In this document: positions 4,966 to 9,883 of the stretch, one piece after another
How positions within the stretch are numbered: the first letter of the stretch is position 1
Layout: each line of letters begins with the position of its first letter
NCBI GenBank assembly: GCA_030590165.1
Contig: JAUUZA010000023.1
Span: forward strand, 1-9,883
Source of the DNA: Candidatus Altarchaeota archaeon
GTDB lineage: Archaea; SpSt-1190
Direction: 5' to 3'
Length of the DNA: 9,883 bases
Program-made: the position numbers and the translations under genes
Notes under the pieces: model-generated
The model's input: the letters and a program-made list of their open reading frames with translations, nothing else
What the model was told of the DNA's origin: nothing
Database searches by the model: none

Positions 4966-5691
4966 GTGATTGATGCACATTTGCACCTTCATGATGAGGC
5001 GTTTAAAGACGACATAAATGAAGTTCTTTTGAGGGCAAGGAAAAGTGGAGTTGTTGCCTTTGTTAATACTTCAACTAATTTTAAGGACGCTGTAGCTTGC
5101 CTAAATTTTTCGAGGATATATGATAGCGTTTATCCCTGTGTTGGTTTGGCACCATATTCCGACTTGACTGAAATTGATTCTATGCTTCAGTTGATTGAAG
5201 ATGAGCCTGACATTGTCGCAGTTGGGGAAATTGGGTTGGATTGGCCTTATGAAAAAAAACCAGCACAAATTGAAATTTTCAAGAAACAAATTGAGATTGC
5301 GAAGGAACTTGATTTACCTGTTGTTGTTCATTCTCGCTCTGCTGGAAAATATTGTATTGAAATTTTAAAGGAGATGAAAGTAGAAAAAGTTTTACTTCAT
5401 TCCTTTGATGGAGGAATAAAACACGCAAGAGTTGCATTTGACCTTGGGTATCACTTTTCAATACCAGTGACTGTGATTAAGAGTCCACAAAAACAACAGT
5501 TGGCAAAGGAGATTCCGGAGAAATTGCTATTGCTTGAAACCGATAGTCCAGTATTAAATCCAAATGGTGGAAGAAATGAACCAGCAAATTTAGTGATAAG
5601 TCGAGACTTCATTGCTGAATTGAAAGGACTTGAGCCAAAAACAATTGAAAGTATTACTGAAGTTAATACCCGGAAATTCTTTAAAATTTAA
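4966..5691 (+). CDS. tatD: TatD-family metal-dependent hydrolase (putative DNase)
   Basis: This 241-residue protein spans the whole TatD family length. TatD proteins are TIM-barrel amidohydrolase-fold enzymes using two divalent metals; characterised members have DNase or 3'-5' exonuclease activity. The expected ligands are all visible: the N-terminal HxH (His5, His7 in IDAHLHLH), Glu88 in VGEIGLDW, His122 in VVVHSR, His145 in LLHSFDG and Asp193 in LLETDSP, a family signature. The family's usual C-terminal N-x-R-x-F appears as NTRKFF. The start is GTG at 4966, which puts the first metal motif at the usual position; no ATG is available. It diverges from the 85-aa membrane gene with 47 bases between starts and is followed 14 bases later by a Nudix gene, probably co-transcribed. 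The substrate in this organism is not shown by the sequence. Confidence 0.92.
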   Translation: MIDAHLHLHDEAFKDDINEVLLRARKSGVVAFVNTSTNFKDAVACLNFSRIYDSVYPCVGLAPYSDLTEIDSMLQLIEDEPDIVAVGEIGLDWPYEKKPAQIEIFKKQIEIAKELDLPVVVHSRSAGKYCIEILKEMKVEKVLLHSFDGGIKHARVAFDLGYHFSIPVTVIKSPQKQQLAKEIPEKLLLLETDSPVLNPNGGRNEPANLVISRDFIAELKGLEPKTIESITEVNTRKFFKI

Positions 5692-5705
5692 GATTATTGT
5701 TTTAT

Positions 5706-6221
5706 ATGAAATTGATTGGAGAAATTTCAGATGAAGCCATTATTCCAAAATTCAAACAAAAAATAGAAATTGACTTTGGGATGAGAGTTGCGGCTAGAAC
5801 TATTTTATTTAATGATGAAGATAAGATTGCACTTCTTTATGTTTCAAAAAAAAGATACCACAAACTTCCTGGGGGTGGAGTTGAGAGGGGGGAAACAATA
5901 AAACAAGCACTGAAGCGTGAAGTAATGGAAGAAGCTGGATGTGATATTGAAATTATGGGCGAACTTGGAAAAATTATTGAAAAACGTCAAAAACATAAGT
6001 TGATTCAAATTTCTTATTGTTTTGTGAGTAAGGTAAAAAAAAATTATAGTAAACCTACTTTTACTAAAAAAGAAAAATCAGAGGGATTTCAATTAAAATG
6101 GTTAAGAATTAAAGATGCAATTTCCTTGATTAAAAAAGATAAGACCAAAACATATATGAGTAAATGTGTTAATGCTCGTTTGAAGATTTATCTTCACGAA
6201 GTAAAACGATTAGGATTTTAG
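5706..6221 (+). CDS. Nudix hydrolase family protein
   Basis: This 171-residue protein has a full Nudix box at 57-79, G-x5-E-x7-REVMEEAGC, with the metal-binding REVxEE glutamates intact; the last position is Cys where an aliphatic residue is usual. A beta-strand pattern before it (RVAARTILFNDEDKIALLYVSKK) and after it (QISYCFVSKV) fits the Nudix fold. Nudix enzymes cleave nucleoside diphosphates linked to another group; the substrate cannot be told from the sequence, though the LPGGGVE context is that of NTP- or sugar-nucleotide-type members. I chose ATG at 5706 over the in-frame TTG three codons earlier. It follows tatD by 14 bases. Its 3' end overlaps the convergent glycosyltransferase gene by 12 bases, so antisense interference between the two transcripts is possible. 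Confidence 0.9.
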   Translation: MKLIGEISDEAIIPKFKQKIEIDFGMRVAARTILFNDEDKIALLYVSKKRYHKLPGGGVERGETIKQALKREVMEEAGCDIEIMGELGKIIEKRQKHKLIQISYCFVSKVKKNYSKPTFTKKEKSEGFQLKWLRIKDAISLIKKDKTKTYMSKCVNARLKIYLHEVKRLGF

Positions 6222-7229
6222 TAAACTTTTGTAAACTTTAATATATTTGTTAATATTTTTATTCCAATCAAATTCTTTTGCTTTTTTTCTTCCTTTTTTA
6301 CTTAGGCGTTTCCATAAGGAATCATTTGTTAATAATTCGTTTACTGCCTCTATTATTGCTTCCTTTGTTGGTTCAATAATTAAAGCGTCTTTTCCATCTT
6401 TTAGATAATAAGAAACTCCCGCATTTTTGCTGACTATTGTTGGGACTCCACTTGCCATTGATTCTAAGGCTGCAATTCCAAATGTTTCATATTTTGAAGG
6501 AAGCACAAAAACACGAGCAGAACTAAGGAGTAATTTTTGAATTTCACGAGGGACAAAACCAAATATGCGCGCATTTGGATATTCTTTTCTTGGAGTATAA
6601 TCTATCGGATATACTTTTTTTCCAGTAACAAATAATTTTGATTTGAAATCTTTTGAGGCACTCATAAGAGTTTTGAAATTTTTATCTCTTGAAAATCTTC
6701 CTGAAAAAAGAACATAATTTCTTTTTTTATTTGAATGGAAGTGGTCAAACCAGATGCCTGGTGGGATTGTTAAAATTTTTTCTTCATTTATTCCAGCACT
6801 CAATAATTCTTTTTCTATTAATGGCGAAACTGAAATTATTTTGTCTGATTTTTTTAAGATTTGTTTATCTATCTTTTTGAAGAAAAATTTACCTCGTTTA
6901 AATTGAGTAAAAGATAAAAAATTTGTTACAGTTAATGTTGGAATCTTTGCTCTTTTATTCAAGTAAATATTGTTTTGATAGATGTCTGCATTTTTTTCTA
7001 TTTGTTTGAGTGCTTTTTTATAATTTAAGAAAAATTGAGTAAGAATTGCATTATTGTTTTTAGTTTTTGTTTTATTTGTATTATATCCTCTGAATTTTTG
7101 TTGGGTTAAGTCACCTATGACGAAGGTGTCAATTCTCTTTTTTTTAAGAGCAGAAAGGGTGTCAAGTACATTTCGTCCAGTACCAAAACAATTAGGAGGG
7201 AGAATTGGAGCTGACATTCCTACTATCAT
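6210..7229 (-). CDS. GT4-type glycosyltransferase (GT-B fold)
   Basis: This 339-residue protein transfers a sugar from a nucleotide-sugar donor and is probably cytosolic or peripherally membrane bound. The C-terminal Rossmann domain is typical of the GT4 family: SGRFSRDKN (176-184, with the Arg and Lys that contact donor phosphate), PNARIFGFVPREI (218-230), and the E-x7-E motif in YETFGIAALESMASGVPTIVS (Glu248 and Glu256). The N-terminal acceptor domain has the Gly-rich start (PPNCFGTGRN) where GT4 enzymes place their first loop, and is somewhat short and Lys/Asn-rich. There is no signal peptide. Acceptor and sugar are unknown; roles in lipid, S-layer or N-glycan decoration are possible. It converges on the Nudix gene (12-base overlap) and diverges from the amidotransferase fusion. 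ATG at 7229 is the likely start; Met5 is an alternative. Confidence 0.9.
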   Translation of the reverse strand: MIVGMSAPILPPNCFGTGRNVLDTLSALKKKRIDTFVIGDLTQQKFRGYNTNKTKTKNNNAILTQFFLNYKKALKQIEKNADIYQNNIYLNKRAKIPTLTVTNFLSFTQFKRGKFFFKKIDKQILKKSDKIISVSPLIEKELLSAGINEEKILTIPPGIWFDHFHSNKKRNYVLFSGRFSRDKNFKTLMSASKDFKSKLFVTGKKVYPIDYTPRKEYPNARIFGFVPREIQKLLLSSARVFVLPSKYETFGIAALESMASGVPTIVSKNAGVSYYLKDGKDALIIEPTKEAIIEAVNELLTNDSLWKRLSKKGRKKAKEFDWNKNINKYIKVYKSLLKS

Positions 7230-7295
7230 TATTTTCTTTTTATTTGGTTGTTTATTTATTTTTTGTTATTAAATTATCAACTTTTTGTGTGGAAA

Positions 7296-7306
7296 GAGTT
7301 TATTAG
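7296..7306 (+). promoter_or_regulatory. TATA-like promoter of the amidotransferase-Dph6 fusion gene
   Basis: GAGTTTATTAG, preceded by the purine-rich GGAAA, is centred about 25 nt before the GTG at 7327. The spacing fits a leaderless transcript beginning at or near the start codon. No Shine-Dalgarno site is seen. Confidence 0.45.
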
Positions 7307-7326
7307 TGATGACTTGAAATCTTTAT

Positions 7327-9153
7327 GTGTGCGGGATTGCAGGTTGGTTTGGCAAAGATGCAAAAAAACAAGTCATTTCCGCATTAGAGAAGTTAGCTCA
7401 CCGTGGGAGAGATGCATCTGGTGTCGCAGTTATTGAAGGCGGTGCTATTGGTCATAATTTACACGCCACTATTGGACATGTCGTTCAACCCTTCATTGAA
7501 GGTGATGCTTGGATGGTTGGAAATTGTGAGATTTATAATTGGGAAGAACTTTCAAAAAAGTACAAAGTTCAGGCGAGGAATGATGCTGAACTTGTTTTCA
7601 AATTACTATTGAAAAAAGGAGTAAAAATTATTGAAGAGTTTCATGGTCCGTATGCAATTGCGTTTCATAAAGAGAAAACTTATTTAATGAGAGACCCGAT
7701 TGGAGTTTTTCCCTTATTTTATTCACACCTTGCTTTTGCTAGTGAACGCAAGGCCTTTGATGGACTTCGTGAACTTCATCCTCGACATATGTTGGTTGAT
7801 GGGGAATTAATTTATGGTGAAGGTTTTACAAGAAAAGAAGCAACACAAAAAGATATTGATAAGGCTTTGAGAAAGTCGGTAAAGTTGAGAATTCATAATG
7901 ATTTAACTCTCTTCCTTTCAGGAATTGATTCTTCTCTTCTTGCTTATTATTTGAAGGATGAAGGGGCAAATTTTAATTGTGTATCTGTTGGTTTGAAGGG
8001 GAGTTCTGATATGAAGCGTGCTCAGAAAGTTGCTTCCCTTTTAAAATTGAAATTGAAAAAAGTTGAGGTGACAAAACAAAATGCACTTAGTGCTGTTGGA
8101 ATTGTTTCAAAATTAATTGAGAGTTCTGACCCAGTAAAAGTTGAAGTTGGAATGGTGACCTATTTTTCTGCACAAAATGCAGGGAAAGTTTCTTTGTCGG
8201 GATTGGGGGCTGATGAAATTTTTGGAGGATATTCTCGTATGCATCGTTCTCCTGAGAAAGAAACTATTTGGGCTTTGATGAATGTTTATGAACGTTCGGC
8301 ATATCGAGATAATGTTCTTGGACTTGCTGGTGGGACTGAAATGCGTTTACCTTATTTGGATAAAGAAGTTGTCAGTTTATCTCTTGGACTTGAACCTGAA
8401 CTTAAAGTAGGTAAGAAAATTCTTAGAAATATTGCTCAAAATTATTTGGGTGATATTGCACTCCTTCCAAAAAAAGCAGCCCAGTATGGTTCTGGTTTTT
8501 CAAAAATAATTCCGACTTTTAAAACCACATATCTTTCGCAGTTCATTCCAAAGAATCGTAAGTTGGTTGCTTTAGTTAGTGGTGGAAAGGATTCTTGGTA
8601 TGCTATGCATACTATGCAAAATTTGAATTATGAAATTTCGTGTGCTATTGTTATGATGCCTGGTGAGGGTTCATGGATGTTTCATGTTCCTGGAGTTGAG
8701 AAAGTTCCTGAACTTTTATCTCAACATGGAATTGCTGCTATTGCCCAAAAAACTGAAGGGAAAAAAGAAGAAGAACTTGATGATTTACAAATTGCATTGA
8801 GGCTTGCAATTGAAAAATATGGAGTTGAAGGAATTGTTAGCGGTGCGATTTCTTCAGAATACCAACGAGATAGAATAGAAAAAATTGGAAATTGGCTTGG
8901 ACTTTCATGTCATTCTCCCTTATGGGGAACTGAGCCAGAATCATATCTTCGTCGTTTGGTAAAGGAAGGTTTTGTCTTTAAAATTGCTAGTGTTGCGGCT
9001 CACGGATTGAAAGAGAGTTGGGTCGGAAAAACAATAGGAAAAAAAGAAGTCGAAGAATTGATTAAACTTTCAAAGAAGTTTAGATTTAATGCAGCGGGAG
9101 AAGGCGGGGAATACGAAACTATGATAGTTAAGGCACCGTGTGTTAATATTTAA
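7327..9153 (+). CDS. dph6: Fusion: class II glutamine amidotransferase + asparagine-synthetase-like + diphthine-ammonia ligase (Dph6)
   Basis: This 608-residue protein has three parts. Residues 2-165 are an Ntn glutaminase: Cys2 (exposed after removal of the GTG-encoded Met), HRGRD 25-29, NCEIYN 66-71 and Asp86 match the AsnB glutamine pocket. Residues 175-405 resemble the AsnB synthetase domain (SGIDSS 198-203, SGLGADEIFGGY 291-302, MRLPYLD 339-345). Residues 410-605 are a Dph6/ATP_bind_4 domain: LVSGGKDS 416-423, SGAISSEYQRDRIE 505-518, LSCHSPLWG 526-534, GEGGEYET 591-598. Dph6 amidates diphthine on EF2 with ATP and ammonium, the last step of diphthamide synthesis. In the middle domain the ATP loop is SG-IDSS, one residue short of SGGxDSS, and the Glu of SGEGxDE is Leu293. 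I infer that glutamine ammonia may serve Dph6, with the AsnB part degenerate or repurposed; the alternative is a bifunctional Asn synthetase. Confidence 0.93.
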   Translation: MCGIAGWFGKDAKKQVISALEKLAHRGRDASGVAVIEGGAIGHNLHATIGHVVQPFIEGDAWMVGNCEIYNWEELSKKYKVQARNDAELVFKLLLKKGVKIIEEFHGPYAIAFHKEKTYLMRDPIGVFPLFYSHLAFASERKAFDGLRELHPRHMLVDGELIYGEGFTRKEATQKDIDKALRKSVKLRIHNDLTLFLSGIDSSLLAYYLKDEGANFNCVSVGLKGSSDMKRAQKVASLLKLKLKKVEVTKQNALSAVGIVSKLIESSDPVKVEVGMVTYFSAQNAGKVSLSGLGADEIFGGYSRMHRSPEKETIWALMNVYERSAYRDNVLGLAGGTEMRLPYLDKEVVSLSLGLEPELKVGKKILRNIAQNYLGDIALLPKKAAQYGSGFSKIIPTFKTTYLSQFIPKNRKLVALVSGGKDSWYAMHTMQNLNYEISCAIVMMPGEGSWMFHVPGVEKVPELLSQHGIAAIAQKTEGKKEEELDDLQIALRLAIEKYGVEGIVSGAISSEYQRDRIEKIGNWLGLSCHSPLWGTEPESYLRRLVKEGFVFKIASVAAHGLKESWVGKTIGKKEVEELIKLSKKFRFNAAGEGGEYETMIVKAPCVNI

Positions 9154-9155
9154 AG
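9147..9155 (+). promoter_or_regulatory. TATA box overlapping the stop codon of the fusion gene
   Basis: TATTTAAAG is centred about 26 nt before the ATG at 9177, and its TAA is the stop codon of the fusion gene. This suggests that the 104-aa gene and the agmatinase-like gene can be transcribed independently from a leaderless start. Confidence 0.5.
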
Positions 9156-9176
9156 TGAGATTGATGTTGTTTCTAT

Positions 9177-9491
9177 ATGGTAAAAACTAAGAAAAAAGTT
9201 CAATATGTTATTTATAAATTTCCTTCAAAAATAGACAAAAATCACGGTTATTTTTCAGTTTATGATTTGTTTTCTGAACAAAGATATTTTTGGCGAGTTC
9301 CTATTGAAAGAATTGGGGATGCTTACGAAGAAAAACAAAAAGAAGTTTTGCATTCAGAGATAGACAAACTTTGTCTTGGAATGAATATTATTGGTGGAAT
9401 ACCTGATTGTGTGGAATGTACTATTTTTAATAGGGTTAAATTAAGACAAAAAGAAAAAGAATTAATTGAGGGCTATTCCTTACTTTCTTAA
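9177..9491 (+). CDS. Small soluble protein of unknown function
   Basis: This is a 104-residue protein that I do not recognise. It has a basic N-terminus (MVKTKKKVQYVIYKFPSK), an aromatic-rich middle (GYFSVYDLFSEQRYFWRVP, about 24-42), and three cysteines at 66, 78 and 81, the last two as CVEC. Charged helical ends suggest a small soluble alpha/beta domain. There is no signal peptide or membrane helix. One CxxC plus a lone Cys is too little to claim a zinc site within one chain. A TATA box 26 nt upstream supports the ATG. The TAA is followed at once by the ATG of the agmatinase-like gene, so the two are co-transcribed and perhaps functionally linked. It is not aIF5A: the expected KxGKHGxAK hypusine loop is absent. 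Confidence 0.72.
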   Translation: MVKTKKKVQYVIYKFPSKIDKNHGYFSVYDLFSEQRYFWRVPIERIGDAYEEKQKEVLHSEIDKLCLGMNIIGGIPDCVECTIFNRVKLRQKEKELIEGYSLLS

Positions 9492-9883
9492 ATGTTCTTT
9501 TCTACTTTTTTAGTGGATAAAATTAAATATAGTTTGTTTGGGATTCCTTGGGAAGGTGAGTCTAAAACAGCCGTTCTTGGAGTAATTTATGATGCCACAA
9601 GCGAATTAAAAAAAGGTTCAGCGAGTTTTCCAGCCGCAATTAGATTGGCAAGTTATGGAATTGAGTGGGACGAGAATTTTGATGCTATTGATTGTGCTGA
9701 TATTTTACCACAAACAAATCCTGAAAAAATGTTTGAGGGTGTAAAAAATTATTTAGCAGATTTATGGCAAGAGGGGTTTAGGCATTTTTTAGTTCTTGGT
9801 GGAAATCATTCAATTACAATTCCAGTTGTTCAATTCTTATCTGAAAATAAACTAAAGCGTTATGTTCAATTTGATGCACATGC
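9492..9883 (+). CDS. speB: Agmatinase/arginase-family ureohydrolase (3' truncated by window)
   Basis: Only the first 130 or so residues are in the window. The ureohydrolase pattern is clear: GVIYDATSELKKGSASFPAAIR (30-51, matching the family's GxPxDxGxxxxPGxxxGPxxIR stretch), LGGNHSIT (102-109, first manganese His at 106) and FDAH (127-130), which begins the DAHxD metal motif and is cut off by the window end. The usual GGDHS is GGNHS here, an Asp to Asn change. Agmatinases release urea from agmatine to make putrescine. In archaea an agmatinase-like enzyme has also been tied to deoxyhypusine formation on aIF5A through agmatine, which would suit a neighbour of a diphthamide gene; this is inference. 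The ATG follows directly on the TAA of the 104-aa gene. Arginase, guanidinobutyrase or formimidoylglutamase remain possible. Confidence 0.88.
   Translation, partial: MFFSTFLVDKIKYSLFGIPWEGESKTAVLGVIYDATSELKKGSASFPAAIRLASYGIEWDENFDAIDCADILPQTNPEKMFEGVKNYLADLWQEGFRHFLVLGGNHSITIPVVQFLSENKLKRYVQFDAH

Noticed and set aside
4919-4978. Longer form of the 85-aa protein from GTG at 4978
   Set aside because: It would overlap the start of the divergent tatD gene, and a well-placed AAGGAG supports the internal GTG at 4918.
9177-9491. aIF5A as the 104-aa protein between the Dph6 fusion and the agmatinase-like gene
   Set aside because: The conserved KxGKHGxAK loop carrying the modified lysine is absent and the length is too short for the two-domain factor.
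1-9883. Mobile element, CRISPR array or prophage signatures
   Set aside because: No transposase, integrase, spaced direct repeats, terminal inverted repeats or phage structural genes were found on either strand.

Overview
This window looks like a compact, AT-rich archaeal genome, most probably a DPANN-type lineage; I cannot name the phylum from it. The archaeal signs are an EndA-type tRNA splicing endonuclease, a Dph6 (diphthamide) domain, TATA boxes centred about 23-27 nt before several start codons (leaderless transcripts), and small genes that touch or overlap. The DPANN leaning rests on the run of short secreted or membrane proteins, including a DGIC...GESC cysteine motif that I associate with such genomes. 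GTG and TTG starts are frequent.

Layout. (1) Positions 1-780, + strand: the C-terminus of a protein ending in a winged-helix-like domain, overlapping endA. (2) Positions 777-4918, - strand: seven membrane or secreted proteins in subgroups. From promoter-proximal to distal these are an 85-aa single-TM protein with a Pro/Tyr-rich basic tail; a 203-aa secreted Cys-motif/beta-rich/TM protein; a 252-aa and a 315-aa protein that look like diverged paralogues (ectodomain with two cysteines 28 residues apart, then a multi-TM block and a basic cytosolic tail); then 178-, 111- and 68-aa polytopic proteins coupled by overlapping stops and starts. The 178- and 111-aa proteins also look related to each other. 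A GC-enriched, non-coding, foldable stretch (about 3811-4020) lies inside this cluster. (3) Positions 4966-6221, + strand: a TatD-family metal-dependent hydrolase and a Nudix hydrolase, convergent with (4) a GT4-type glycosyltransferase at 6210-7229 on the - strand. (5) Positions 7327-9883, + strand: a 608-aa fusion of a class II glutamine amidotransferase, an asparagine-synthetase-like domain and a Dph6 diphthine-ammonia ligase domain; an unknown 104-aa protein; and a truncated agmatinase/arginase-family gene.

How the genes may work together. The fusion is the clearest novelty. Its glutaminase residues and Dph6 motifs look intact, but the asparagine-synthetase ATP loop is one residue short and a normally conserved Glu is Leu. 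A reasonable hypothesis is glutamine-derived ammonia being fed to diphthamide synthesis on EF2. The following agmatinase-like gene could serve the agmatine branch of archaeal aIF5A deoxyhypusination, which would make this a small elongation-factor-modification locus (inference). The membrane cluster has no ATPase, pilin or transporter signature in this window. It looks like an envelope complex of unknown function and is the best candidate here for an undescribed system.
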